Positions 1-8,748 are shown, counted from the first letter of the stretch. The stretch is 64,000 nt of DNA from JAHFPN01 sp963765745 (GCA_963765745.1 CAVXXM010000004.1:243201-307200), one strand, 5' to 3'. Program-made: numbers and translations. The notes: generated from the sequence alone by a model not told the origin.

Positions 1-58
1 ATCTACAGTCCTCCCGGCACGCTGCTATGGTTCAGACCTTCGATCGCCGGGAGATCGC

Positions 59-508
59 ATGGTCCAGCTCGAATTCCTGTTCACGCTCAGCGCCGATGTC
101 GGCGAACTCGTCTCGCTCGGGCCTTGCCCGCTGGGCGAGCGCCGTGTGGTCTATATCAACGGCGGCACGTTCGAAGGGCCTGCCTTGCGCGGCAAGATTC
201 TCGGCGGCGCCGACTGGCAGATTCTGCGCAGCGACGGCACGCTCGAGTTGGACGCGCGCTATGCGATCAAGGAACAGGGCGGCGCCGTCATTCAGGTTCT
301 GAGCCAGGGCTATCGCCACGGCCCGCCGGAAGTGATGGCGCGGCTCGCGCGCGGCGAGGACGTGGACCCGGCGAGCTATTTCTTCCGCACCGCCATGCGC
401 TTCGAGACCGGGGCGAAGGAGTTCGCCTGGCTCAACAATACGCTCGCGATCTGCAGTGCCGAGCGCAAGGCGCGCAAGGTGGAGGTGCGCGCTTGGCGGG
501 TCATGTGA
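59..508 (+). CDS. DUF3237 (UPF0311) family protein
   Basis: The 149-residue protein is a full-length DUF3237 small beta-barrel protein. It opens with a hydrophobic strand (MVQLEFLFTL), has an ING-GTFEGP-LRG segment near residues 34-45, and a GGADW motif around residue 50, all typical of the family. The start is supported by a GGGAG ribosome site about 6 bases upstream. No catalytic role is established for the family; members often sit beside catabolic genes. It has no signal peptide, so it should be cytoplasmic. The next gene follows after about 140 bases and need not be co-transcribed. The family call is firm; the function is unknown. Confidence 0.85.
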   Translation: MVQLEFLFTLSADVGELVSLGPCPLGERRVVYINGGTFEGPALRGKILGGADWQILRSDGTLELDARYAIKEQGGAVIQVLSQGYRHGPPEVMARLARGEDVDPASYFFRTAMRFETGAKEFAWLNNTLAICSAERKARKVEVRAWRVM

Positions 509-647
509 TCGGGTCACCAAATCGAAACCCGACACCATCGAACCATCACGCCTGGTTGAACCCCGGCTCGCTTTGCGCGGCTTGTCGCGCTGCCGGGCGC
601 GGGGCATCATCGGCGGATATCAGCTCAGAGAATATCCGGAGGGGACG

Positions 648-1205
648 ATGACGTACGGCACAATGAGCGGCGGCTATCCGGGAACCTCGAAGTTCCTGCA
701 CTGGCTGGTCGCGATCAGCGTCTTGACGATAATTCCGGTGGCCTACTTCATGAATCGCGTCGCTGAAGGACCGCTTCAGAACAACCTCTACAATTTCCAT
801 AAGTCGCTCGGCGTATTGATCTTCGTGTTGATGATACTGCGGCTCATTAACCGGCTGGCCGTCGGCGCGCCCGCGCCTGATCCGACGCTCAAGCGTTGGG
901 AGCGCGCGCTGTCGTCGGCGGTGCACGGGCTGCTCTATTTTCTCCTACTGGCCCTGCCGATCGTCGGCTATGTGGCCAATTCGGCCTATGGCGCAGCGAC
1001 GCCGTTCTTTGGCTTGTTCGAATTACCGCCGATCGTCGCCAAGAATGAACCGCTGTCCGAGCAGCTGTTCACGCTGCACCGCCGCGCCGGATGGCTGGTG
1101 GCGATCCTGGCGGCGATGCATATCGCCGCGGCGCTTCAGCACTACGTCATCCGCCGCGACGGCGTGTTGCAACGGATGCTGCCGCGCGCGCTCGGCGGCG
1201 TCTAA
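648..1205 (+). CDS. Cytochrome b561 family protein
   Basis: This is a 185-residue integral membrane haem b protein that would pass electrons from the quinone pool or a small reductant in the inner membrane. Four hydrophobic helices are evident, with candidate haem-ligand histidines at H18 (LHWL), H51 (FHKSLG), H93 (VHGLLYF) and H144/H158, in the spacing usual for bacterial b561. An upstream in-frame extension to 456 exists, but the ATG at 648 has a strong GGAGGGG site at about 638-644 and gives the family's normal length. The stop overlaps the end of the convergent methyltransferase gene by a few bases. The electron donor and partner cannot be told from the sequence. Confidence 0.9.
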   Translation: MTYGTMSGGYPGTSKFLHWLVAISVLTIIPVAYFMNRVAEGPLQNNLYNFHKSLGVLIFVLMILRLINRLAVGAPAPDPTLKRWERALSSAVHGLLYFLLLALPIVGYVANSAYGAATPFFGLFELPPIVAKNEPLSEQLFTLHRRAGWLVAILAAMHIAAALQHYVIRRDGVLQRMLPRALGGV

Positions 1206-2045
1206 CGCGCAATCGCCAGAATATCCTCGTGGCCGACGGTGCAGGTGACGCCGTCGGCCATACGCGCTTTCTAGCCAGGCTTCGATGGTTGCGGCGGGGA
1301 TTTCGCCGGTTTCACGCACGGCCTCGGCGAAGCCCTGCGTCAAGACGCGGATCAGCTTCGTCTCGCCGCTGCCAAGACTCCACGGGCTCTGTCCGCGCTC
1401 GATGCGGTAGTCCACCGCCGCGAGACGCTCGGCCAAGAAGTCCGTTGCCTTCGATCCCGCCGCAATGCCGAAACCCTTGTCACTGCCCTGGTGGCGGTTG
1501 AACGCGGCGACCATGGCGGGGTCGGCCGGATGCGGCGGGCTCCAGGCATTGGTACCGTCATAGTCGAGCACCGCGTAAAGCGGCACGCGCGCGGCGGTGA
1601 GTGCTGCGGTAAAGCGCCCGATCCAGTCCTCCGACACGAGATCGAACAGCGCCGCCGCGGTGACGAGATCGGGCGCGTGCGTGGCGAAGGCGCCCGGATT
1701 CTTGGCGAGATCCGCGTGCCGGACCTCGACCCGGATCGACCGGCCCGCTTTCATCACTTCGAGCCCGGCCGTGGCCGGCCGCACCGAGTCGGACCAGCTC
1801 GCGATCGCGTCGCAGGCGCCCGCGAGCAGGACCGGGTCGTGGTCCACCAGCACCCAGTGCTGGCGCGCGGGGAGCACGGGTGCGGCCGCGCGCAGGTTGG
1901 AGCCGAGCCCGGCGCCGAGATCGACGACAGTAATCGCGTCACGCGTGGAGAAATGTTTCCCTAGCGCGGCGAGCAGCTCCGCATTGCGCGCGCGGTGGTC
2001 GGCGCCTTCGCGCAAGGTGAGCCATTCGGGTGCGAAGCCGCTCAT
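1202..2045 (-). CDS. Class I SAM-dependent methyltransferase (frameshifted at the C-terminus)
   Basis: A Rossmann-fold methyltransferase of about 280 residues. The SAM-binding motif VDLGAGLGSN lies at residues 41-50, followed by an acidic VDHD at the second strand. The start overlaps the stop of the upstream glycosyltransferase (ATGA), implying translational coupling. Near 1262-1270 the frame changes: the residues that follow naturally (MADGVTCTVGHEDILAI, then stop at 1202) lie in another frame, so one base seems to be missing. The substrate is unknown. Its position after a GT4 glycosyltransferase, a QueD-like protein and a dehydrogenase suggests it acts on a product of those enzymes. Confidence 0.8.
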
Positions 2046-3091
2046 CTCATGGCCTCGGTCAATGCGCCGGCAATCGCCTTCGCGGTGTCGCGCCAGCGCG
2101 GGAAATTCTGTGCGTGCCGCCATGCCGCGTCAGAACGGCGCTTGAGTTCGGCGGGGTCGGTCAGCAAGCGCCGCAGTACGGCGGCGAGCGCATCGACGTC
2201 GCCGGGCGGCACCAGCACGCCCGCATCGGCCGGAACGGTCGTGGGCGCCGCGCCGGCATCGCCCGCCACCACCGGCAATCCGCGCGCCATGGCTTCGGTG
2301 AAGGCCATGCCGAATCCCTCGAAATGCGATGGCAGCACGAACAGCGTTGCTTGACCGTATTCGGCATTGAGCGCTGCATCGTCGATAGTGCCGAGGAGCT
2401 TGATCCGCGCGTCCAGTTTGCTGGACTTGATCGCTGCCTTCACTGTCGCCGCCGCCGGCAGGTCGCGGTCGAGCGTTCCCACGATCCGGCTTTCCCAAGG
2501 AAGATCGGCGATCTTGGCGAGCGCTGCTACCAGCGTGTCGTAGCCCTTGCGCGCATTGACCGCGCCGACGCTCAAGAGCCGTGGCGCACCGCCGCTGCCT
2601 TTCGCCCGTAGCGCGGTTTCCGTGCCCGGCTCGGCCACGATGATTTTCTCCTTCGCCACGCCGAAGTCGCGGAACAGCAAAGCCCCGGTTGACTTGCTGG
2701 TCACGATCACGCGCAAAGTGCGCGCCAGCGCGGCCCGTTCCGTTGCAAGTAGAAAATTCGCCCGCTCGCGCGTGATGCCGGTCTCAAGCCCGAGCGGGTG
2801 ATGCACCAGCGCCACGTATTTGCGCGGCACGCGATCGAGCAGCGAAGCGGGCAGGGCGCCGAATGCGAGGCCATCGACCAGAAGAAGCGCATCCGTCGGC
2901 ACCGCGGCGAACAGGCGCTCGGTTTCCCGTAGGCTCGCTTCGCTAGGAGTGGGAAAATCGCCCGGTAGCCGCAGCGGCTTCACGTCCCAGCGCAGCGCGC
3001 GCAACTCGTCGATCACGCGCCGGTCGTAGCGGTATCCGCCGGTCGGCGTATCGACGTCGCCCGGAATGGCGAAGACGACCTCAACCACCAA
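2042..3091 (-). CDS. Glycosyltransferase family 4 protein
   Basis: A retaining GT-B glycosyltransferase of about 349 residues. The N-terminal half carries the acceptor domain (GGYRYDRRVIDEL). The C-terminal half has the GT4 donor-site motif FEGFGMAFTEAM, then GLPVVAGDAG and GVLVPPGD. The initiation codon is TTG at 3091 or the next codon, GTG; either overlaps the end of the QueD-like gene by about 8-11 bases, so the two are probably translated as a coupled pair. It ends by ATGA overlap with the methyltransferase gene. The tight cluster suggests modification of a small molecule such as a pterin rather than bulk polysaccharide, but this is inferred from context only. Confidence 0.85.
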   Translation of the reverse strand: MVVEVVFAIPGDVDTPTGGYRYDRRVIDELRALRWDVKPLRLPGDFPTPSEASLRETERLFAAVPTDALLLVDGLAFGALPASLLDRVPRKYVALVHHPLGLETGITRERANFLLATERAALARTLRVIVTSKSTGALLFRDFGVAKEKIIVAEPGTETALRAKGSGGAPRLLSVGAVNARKGYDTLVAALAKIADLPWESRIVGTLDRDLPAAATVKAAIKSSKLDARIKLLGTIDDAALNAEYGQATLFVLPSHFEGFGMAFTEAMARGLPVVAGDAGAAPTTVPADAGVLVPPGDVDALAAVLRRLLTDPAELKRRSDAAWRHAQNFPRWRDTAKAIAGALTEAMR

Positions 3092-3485
3092 CCGCGCCCT
3101 CGTAAGACGCCCGCGCCACGTGCAACTCGAGCAACGTCACCTTGATGCGCGTCACCATCTTGGCGTCGGCGCCGAGCGCGCCTTTCTTCAACGCCTCGAG
3201 CATGCGGTCGAAAATGTAGCGCGCCAGCGCCTCGGTCGTGGTGCGCTTGCCCTTGAATTGCGGCAGCGCGTCGAGATTGTTGTAATTGAGCGGCGCCAGC
3301 GTCGCCTTCAGCGTGTCGATCGCTGCGCCGATGTCGACCACCACGTCGTTCAGCCCGAGCTTCTCGGCCATGAACGCCACGTCCACGATATAGGTCGCGC
3401 CGTGAAGCTTTTGCGCCGGCCCGAACATTTCGCCGGGAATGGAATGGGCGATCATCATGTGGTCGCGGACCTCGACGGCGTACAT
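3081..3485 (-). CDS. Divergent 6-pyruvoyl-tetrahydropterin synthase / QueD-like protein
   Basis: This 134-residue protein has the T-fold layout of COG0720: an N-terminal strand with His (MIAHSIPG), a middle VVVDIGAAIDTLK strand-helix, LNYNNLD, a TTTEALARYIF helix and a C-terminal ..ELHVARASYEG strand. The motif that usually reads Cys-x3-His-Gly-His is AQKLHGATY here, so the catalytic Cys and one zinc His are missing. It therefore probably does not do canonical QueD chemistry. A GAGGAAG ribosome site supports the start. It lies between a dehydrogenase gene and a GT4 gene in the same direction. The fold call is firm; the reaction is unknown. Confidence 0.8.
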   Translation of the reverse strand: MYAVEVRDHMMIAHSIPGEMFGPAQKLHGATYIVDVAFMAEKLGLNDVVVDIGAAIDTLKATLAPLNYNNLDALPQFKGKRTTTEALARYIFDRMLEALKKGALGADAKMVTRIKVTLLELHVARASYEGAVGG

Positions 3486-3506
3486 CGGCTTCCTCTTGCT
3501 GAGTTC

Positions 3507-4521
3507 TCAGTAACGCACGTAGGCGCCGACGCCCGGCGCCTTGGCTGCGAGCACGCGCGGCAGCGCGCGCGGCAGTTCGGAAAACGGAATTTCTTCGCCG
3601 AGCAGCGCATCGAAGCGCGCGTCGGAAAGCAGCTTCAGCGCGGCTTCCAGCCGGCGGCGATTGTTCCAGCGCGGACGGCGGAAGGTCGGTGGCGTGCCGA
3701 CCTGGCTGGAGACGATCTTCAGCCGGCGCGAATGGAACGCGCCGCCGAGCGGGATCGAGGCTTTCGCGTCGCCGTACCAGCTCGCTTCCACGATCGTCGC
3801 CTCGCGGGCGGCAAGCTCGATCGCAAGCGCAAGGCCGTCCGCGTTGGCGCTGGTATGGATCACCACATCGGCTTCGCGCGGCGCGGCTCCCGGTGTGGCG
3901 AAGGCGGCGCCCATCTTGACGGCGAGCGCGGCGCGCGAAGGATCGACATCCACCGCCGTCACCTCGGCGCCGGGAATGCGCGCGGCGAGCGCGGCGCAGA
4001 GCAGGCCCACGAGCCCCGCGCCGATCACCACGATCCGGTCGCAGGCCGAGGCCTGGCTGTCCCAGATCACGTTGAGCGCGGTTTCCATGTTGGCGCCGAG
4101 CACCGCGCGCTTGGCCGTGACATCGTCCGGCACCGGCACCAGCTCGGCCACCGGCAGCACGTATCGCTCCTGGTGCGGATAGAGCGAGAAGACCGTGCGC
4201 CCCACGAGATCGGCCGGGCCTATTTCGACCTCACCCACGGCCGCGTAGCCGTATTTGACCGGGAAGGGGAAGTCGCCCTCTTGCGCGGGGAGCCGCATGC
4301 GCGGCCATTCGCTCTCTGGCAGCCTTCCTTCGAATACCAGCCGCTCGGTACCGCGGCTGATCCCTGAATAAAGCGCCCGCACCAGCGCCTCGTCGGGCTT
4401 GGGTGCAGCCGGTCTTGGCTTCGCGCAGCTCCGCCACGCCCGGTGAGACGTACCAGAGTGCGCGCGACGGCCCGGAAGCCGGCCGGCCGGTGGATTGCTG
4501 TAGTGGTTGATCTCGGCGCAT
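3507..4521 (-). CDS. Zinc-type alcohol dehydrogenase-like protein (MDR family), frameshifted N-terminus
   Basis: A medium-chain dehydrogenase/reductase-like protein. The clean frame (3507-4382) has a nucleotide-binding GAGLVGLLCAAL motif around residues 120-131, then an acidic residue (AVDVDPSRAAL) ending the next strand. Upstream, the family's N-terminus is recognisable in pieces: EINHYSNPP near 4500, ALWYVSPGVAELREAK near 4450 and PKPDEALVRALYSG near 4400, each in a different frame. At least two or three single-base errors therefore lie between 4400 and 4515, and the real start is the ATG at 4521. It is the first gene of the minus-strand QueD/GT4/methyltransferase set. Substrate unknown. 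Confidence 0.75.
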
Positions 4522-4630
4522 GACGAATTTTGCAGTGGGGACGCGCCCCTAGGCCAAGGTTTGGCCGTTTTGATGGTTGTAGCGTTTTCCGGACGGAAAG
4601 CGAGTATCTAGGGCTCGGGAGACTTAACGC

Positions 4631-6436
4631 ATGGCAGCCGATCCGGCTTCGGGCGAGATGGCGCAAGCGCTCAGTGCCGCCGACGAAACTACGCCTACCG
4701 GCACCCAGCGGGTGTCGGTGCTGGCCCGCCGCCGGCTGACCTTCGCCATTCTGGTCATGGCCACCATCGCCTTCATGGCGGCCTGGCTCGCCGAAATCCT
4801 GTCCGCCGACGGACTTTCGATCCTCGACGCGCTTCTGCTCGTGATGTTCCTCGCCAACGCGCCCTGGATCGTGATCGGCTTCTGGAACGCGGTGATCGGC
4901 TTCGCGGTGCTGCACTTCACCCGCGATCCGCTGAACACGGTGATCCCGCTGGCCAATCGCGCGCGCGACGACGACCCGATTTTCGAGCGCACGGCGATCT
5001 TCATGACCGTGCGGAACGAAGACCCGACACGCGCCTTCATGCGGATGATCGCGGTCAAGGCGAGCCTCGATGCCACCGGTTTCGGCCACCGTTTCGATTA
5101 TTTCATTCTGAGCGACAGCTCGCGCGCCAAGGTGATCGCCGCCGAGGAAAAGGCGATCGCTATCTGGAAGAAAGAAGCCAAGAATCCCGATCAGCTTTTC
5201 TATCGCCACCGCAAGGAGAATTCGGGCTTCAAGGCCGGCAATGTGCGCGACTTCTGCGAGCGCTGGGGCAAGAATTACGAATTCATGGTTCCGCTCGACG
5301 CCGATAGCCTGCTCACCGGCGCGGCGATTCTCCGGCTGGTGCGCATCATGCAAGCCAATCTGCGGCTCGGAATCCTGCAAAGCCTCGTGGTCGGCATGCC
5401 GAGCTCGAGCTTCTTCGCCCGCACGTTCCAGTTCGGCATGCGCCACTCCATGCGCTCCTACACCGCCGGAAGCTCCTGGTGGCACGCCGAGTGCGGCCCA
5501 TTCTGGGGCCACAACGCCATCGTGCGCATCAAGCCCTTCACCGATCATTGCAAGTTGCCCGATCTGCCCGGCAAGCCGCCGTTCGGCGGACAAATCCTCT
5601 CGCACGATCAGGTCGAGGCCGTGCTTATGCGCCGCGCCGGCTACGAAGTGCGCGTGCTGCCGGAGGAGGGCGGCAGCTACGAGGAGAACCCGCCGGCGCT
5701 GCCGGACTTCATCCAGCGCGACGTGCGCTGGTGCCAGGGCAATCTGCAGTACATCAAGCTGCTCGATCTGCCGGGCCTGTTCCCCACCAGCTGGGCGCAG
5801 ATCGCGCTTGCGATCCAGATGTTCATCGGCTCGGCCGGGCTCGTGCTGTTCGTGGCACTCGCGGCACTCGCGGCCGCGTTGTGGACGCCGGCGGTGCCGT
5901 TCCCTGCGCGCTCCGCGCTCGGCCTCTACGTGCTGTGGGTCGTCATGTTCTTCACGCCGAAGCTCACCGGGGTGGCCGACGCCATGATCGGCTCCGGCGC
6001 GCGCTATGGCGGCGTGTGGAACCTGATCAAGGGCAGCGTGGTCGAGACCCTGTTCATGGTCCTGCTTGCGCCGATCCAATGGTTCAATCACGCGCTCTGC
6101 ATGGCCGCGCTGCTTCTCGGCCGGAACATCACATGGGACGCGCCGCAGCGCGACGGCTATCGCGTTTCCTGGCAGGCCGCGCGCGAAGGCCTGTGGCCGC
6201 ACACGCTGTTCGGCCTGCTGGTGCTCCTCTTTCTCGCGCTCGCCAAACCCGCCGCGATCGTCTGGTTTCTGCCGTTCCTGACCGGACTGGTATTGTCGGT
6301 TCCCTTCGCGGTGATCACCTCCTCGCCGGAAGTCGGCCGCCGCGCCATGACCGCGAAGCTCTGCGCGATCCCCGAGGAGTTCGAGCAACTGCCCGAGATC
6401 GAAGCGATCGCCGCGCCCGTGAAACGCCGCCGCTGA
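4631..6436 (+). CDS. opgH: Glucans biosynthesis glucosyltransferase H
   Basis: OpgH/MdoH is an inner-membrane GT2 enzyme that polymerises UDP-glucose into the beta-glucan backbone of osmoregulated periplasmic glucan. The 601-residue protein has two N-terminal membrane helices (about 36-85), a cytosolic GT-A domain with SDSS and PLDADS aspartates, a downstream QRDVRWCQGNLQY motif matching the family's Q/RxxRW, then several C-terminal helices. It is shorter than enterobacterial OpgH, as is common in alphaproteobacteria. No opgG is present beside it. The fkbM methyltransferase gene starts 6 bases after its stop, so the two are probably one transcript. The start is divergent from the dehydrogenase gene across about 110 bases. 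Confidence 0.93.
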   Translation: MAADPASGEMAQALSAADETTPTGTQRVSVLARRRLTFAILVMATIAFMAAWLAEILSADGLSILDALLLVMFLANAPWIVIGFWNAVIGFAVLHFTRDPLNTVIPLANRARDDDPIFERTAIFMTVRNEDPTRAFMRMIAVKASLDATGFGHRFDYFILSDSSRAKVIAAEEKAIAIWKKEAKNPDQLFYRHRKENSGFKAGNVRDFCERWGKNYEFMVPLDADSLLTGAAILRLVRIMQANLRLGILQSLVVGMPSSSFFARTFQFGMRHSMRSYTAGSSWWHAECGPFWGHNAIVRIKPFTDHCKLPDLPGKPPFGGQILSHDQVEAVLMRRAGYEVRVLPEEGGSYEENPPALPDFIQRDVRWCQGNLQYIKLLDLPGLFPTSWAQIALAIQMFIGSAGLVLFVALAALAAALWTPAVPFPARSALGLYVLWVVMFFTPKLTGVADAMIGSGARYGGVWNLIKGSVVETLFMVLLAPIQWFNHALCMAALLLGRNITWDAPQRDGYRVSWQAAREGLWPHTLFGLLVLLFLALAKPAAIVWFLPFLTGLVLSVPFAVITSSPEVGRRAMTAKLCAIPEEFEQLPEIEAIAAPVKRRR

Positions 6437-6442
6437 TCGTCC

Positions 6443-7210
6443 ATGCGTGACGCTCTCGTTTCCGCCTATGGCGTCGCCCGGTCGCTGCGCATCTATTACG
6501 GCGACCGCGCGCGGCGCGCGGGCATGGATGCGCTCTACCGGCGTTTCCTGAAGCCGGGCGATCTCGCCTTCGACATCGGCGCCCATGTCGGTGACCGGGT
6601 CGCCTCGTTCCGTCGGCTCGGCGCACGCGTGGTGGCGATCGAGCCGCAGCCGCCGCTCGCGCGCGTCCTGCGCGTGCTCTACGTGTTCGACCGCAAGGTC
6701 ACGATCGAGCCGGTCGCCGTCGGGCGCTCGGCGGGCACGATCGAGCTCAAGCTCAATCTGCCGAACCCGACCGTGGCGACGGCTTCCGATACGTTCATCG
6801 ATGCGGCCAAGGACGCCGAGGGCTGGGAGGCCCAGCGCTGGACCCGCACCCGCACCGTGCCCATGACCACGCTCGACGCGCTGATCGAGAAACACGGCGT
6901 CCCGCAATTCACCAAGATCGACGTCGAGGGCTTCGAGGACGAGGTGCTCGCGGGCCTGTCGCAAAAGCTGCCGGCGCTTTCGCTCGAGTTCACCACCATC
7001 CAGCGCGACGTGGCGCTTGGCGCCATCGAGCGCCTCGCCGGAAGTGCGCCCTATCGTTTCAATGCCGCTGTCGGCGAAAGCCAGCGTCTGGAGCACGGCG
7101 AGCCGCTCGATGCCGCGGGGATCGCCCGCTGGCTCAAGAATCTTCCGCTCAAGGCCAATTCGGGCGACATTTACGCCAGTCTGGATTCGGCCAAGCTGAG
7201 CAAGAAGTGA
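6443..7210 (+). CDS. FkbM family methyltransferase
   Basis: A 255-residue SAM-dependent methyltransferase of the FkbM family, which usually methylates a hydroxyl on a sugar or polyketide. Seen in the sequence: a SAM-binding DIGAHVGDR motif near residues 44-52, an acidic VAIEPQP strand end near residue 70, and the family's FTKIDVEGFEDEVLAGL block near residues 153-169. It begins 6 bases after opgH, so O-methylation of a glucan or a linked glycan is a reasonable inference, though not shown. The next gene starts 13 bases after its stop, so it may also be transcribed with ligI. Confidence 0.85.
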   Translation: MRDALVSAYGVARSLRIYYGDRARRAGMDALYRRFLKPGDLAFDIGAHVGDRVASFRRLGARVVAIEPQPPLARVLRVLYVFDRKVTIEPVAVGRSAGTIELKLNLPNPTVATASDTFIDAAKDAEGWEAQRWTRTRTVPMTTLDALIEKHGVPQFTKIDVEGFEDEVLAGLSQKLPALSLEFTTIQRDVALGAIERLAGSAPYRFNAAVGESQRLEHGEPLDAAGIARWLKNLPLKANSGDIYASLDSAKLSKK

Positions 7211-7223
7211 AGGGGGCCTCTCC

Positions 7224-8099
7224 GTGGCAATGAGCGCCGACTATATTCCGTTTCATCCAAACCCGTCGAAGCCGAAATTTCGGCCGCCGGCGGGGGCCGT
7301 CGACGCGCATTGCCACGTGTTCGGCCCCGAGCACAAATTCCCCTACGCGCCGGAGCGCAAGTACACGCCCTGCGACGCGCCGAAGGAGAAGCTGTTTCAG
7401 CTGCGCGATTTTCTCGGCTTCGACAAGAACGTGATCGTCCAGGCTAGCTGCCACAGCAAGGACAATCGCGCGATGGTCGACGCGATCGAAAGTTCGAACG
7501 GCAAGGCCAAGGGCGTCGCCTTCGTCGGCGAGGAAGTCACCGACGACGAATTGAAATGGATGGACCGCGCCGGCGTGAAGGGCGTGCGCTTCAACTTCAT
7601 CAAGCGGCTGGTCGACTTCACTCCGCGCGACGTTCTGGAGCGCATCGCCGCCCGCGTCGCGCCGCTGGGCTGGCATGTGGTGGTCTATTTCGAAATGGCC
7701 GATCTCGCCGAGCTTGAGCCCTTTTTCACTTCGCTGCCGACCGGCGTGGTCGTGGACCACATGGGTCGCCCGGAGGTGAAGAAGGGTCTCGACCATCCCG
7801 ACTTTCAGCGTTTTCTGCGCATGATGGACAAGCACAAGAATTTCTGGAGCAAGGTCAGTTGTCCGGAGCGGCTCACGGTGGCGGGTCCGCCTTATGACGA
7901 CGTGGTGCCGTTCGCGCGCAAGATCGTGGAGAGCTTCCCCGACCGCGTGCTGTGGGGCACCGACTGGCCGCATCCGAACATGACGAAGGAAGCGCCCGAC
8001 GACGGCGTGCTGGTCGACGTGATCCCGAAAATCGCGGTCACATCGGCGCTTCGGCAGAAACTGCTCGTGGACAATCCCATGCGGCTCTATTGGACGTGA
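7224..8099 (+). CDS. ligI: 2-pyrone-4,6-dicarboxylate lactonase-like amidohydrolase
   Basis: An amidohydrolase-2 family (TIM-barrel) enzyme of 291 residues. It matches LigI, which opens 2-pyrone-4,6-dicarboxylate to 4-oxalomesaconate in the protocatechuate 4,5-cleavage pathway. The metal-site motif VDAHCHVFG lies near residues 25-33, VVDHMGRPE is mid-protein, and the catalytic GTDWPHPN block is near residue 250. A GTG at 7224 preceded by AGGGGGCC is the preferred start; an ATG two codons on is possible. The neighbours ligA and ligB-ligC supply the two preceding steps, which supports the specific name over a generic metal-dependent hydrolase. Confidence 0.85.
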   Translation: MAMSADYIPFHPNPSKPKFRPPAGAVDAHCHVFGPEHKFPYAPERKYTPCDAPKEKLFQLRDFLGFDKNVIVQASCHSKDNRAMVDAIESSNGKAKGVAFVGEEVTDDELKWMDRAGVKGVRFNFIKRLVDFTPRDVLERIAARVAPLGWHVVVYFEMADLAELEPFFTSLPTGVVVDHMGRPEVKKGLDHPDFQRFLRMMDKHKNFWSKVSCPERLTVAGPPYDDVVPFARKIVESFPDRVLWGTDWPHPNMTKEAPDDGVLVDVIPKIAVTSALRQKLLVDNPMRLYWT

Positions 8100-8108
8100 T
8101 GAAATCAC

Positions 8109-8262
8109 TCCGCCGTCACCCTGAGGTGCGAGGCGCGAAGCGCCGAGCCTCGAAGGGTGGCGGCGCCATCACCCCGATCTCGGGTTTACCCGAGATCGGA
8201 ATAATGATTGCGCAAGTCGGCTATAGCCGACTTGCGGGCTTCGCCGGGCACCTCAGGATGAC
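8109..8262 (+). repeat. Intergenic palindromic repeat cluster (copy 1)
   Basis: The gap between ligI and trmO is filled by nested inverted repeats. An outer pair flanks the region (CCTGAGGTGCGAGGC... and ...GGCACCTCAGGATGACGG). Inside are a 12-bp stem with a 2-base loop at 8174-8199 (CCGATCTCGGGT / ACCCGAGATCGG) and a perfect 24-bp palindrome at 8212-8235. A similar set lies at 42136-42269, sharing the TCGGGTTTACCCGA core. This looks like a dispersed REP/RPE-type element rather than a terminator, because no T-run follows the stems. Confidence 0.75.
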
Positions 8263-8286
8263 GGCGCGATGAAAAGGAACACTCCG

Positions 8287-8748
8287 ATGCAATTCACGAT
8301 GAAGCCGATCGGGTTCGTTCGCGGTGGCCGCAGCGAGGCCACCAAGGATCATTGGGGCGACAATCGCTCCCGCATCGAGCTCGACACCAAAGAGTTCGGC
8401 CCCGAGGCGCTCGCCGGCCTCGACCAGTTGTCGCACATCGAGGTTTTCTTCGTGTTCCACCTACACGCCGATGAGCCGACGGAGCGGGGCGCCCGCCACC
8501 CGCGCGATCGGGCCGATTGGCCGAAAGTGGGCATCTTCGCGCAGCGCGGCCGCATGCGGCCGAACCGTATCGGGTTCACCACCTGTCGCATCGTCGCGGT
8601 GAGGGGCACTAATATCGAGGTCGAGGGGCTCGACGCCGTCGATGGTACACCAGTGCTCGACATCAAGCCGGTCTGGTCCGGCAATGCGCTGCGCGGCGAG
8701 TTCCGCGAGCCGCTATGGGCCAAGGAACTCATGGCGAATTATTGGTGA
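8287..8748 (+). CDS. trmO: tRNA (t6A37) N6-methyltransferase, TrmO/TsaA family
   Basis: TrmO methylates N6-threonylcarbamoyl-adenosine 37 of tRNAs using SAM in a single beta-barrel fold. Family motifs are visible: a KPIGFVR opening, LSHIEVFFVFHLH, the RHPRDR...GIFAQRGRMRPNRIG block and a C-terminal LDIKPVW. The protein is about 153 residues from the ATG at 8287, with an alternative ATG at 8269. It sits between ligI and ligA although it has no known role in protocatechuate breakdown, so it is probably a positional passenger or shares the transcript. Short members of this family are often compact like this. Confidence 0.88.
   Translation: MQFTMKPIGFVRGGRSEATKDHWGDNRSRIELDTKEFGPEALAGLDQLSHIEVFFVFHLHADEPTERGARHPRDRADWPKVGIFAQRGRMRPNRIGFTTCRIVAVRGTNIEVEGLDAVDGTPVLDIKPVWSGNALRGEFREPLWAKELMANYW

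Noticed and set aside
456..647. N-terminal extension of cytochrome b561
   Set aside because: Not family-like and overlaps the DUF3237 gene; the ATG at 648 has a strong ribosome site.
4220..7096. A 958-codon minus-strand frame opposite opgH and fkbM
   Set aside because: Low-complexity His/Arg/Glu-rich translation, antisense to an intact OpgH. Only its far end coincides with pieces of the dehydrogenase N-terminus.
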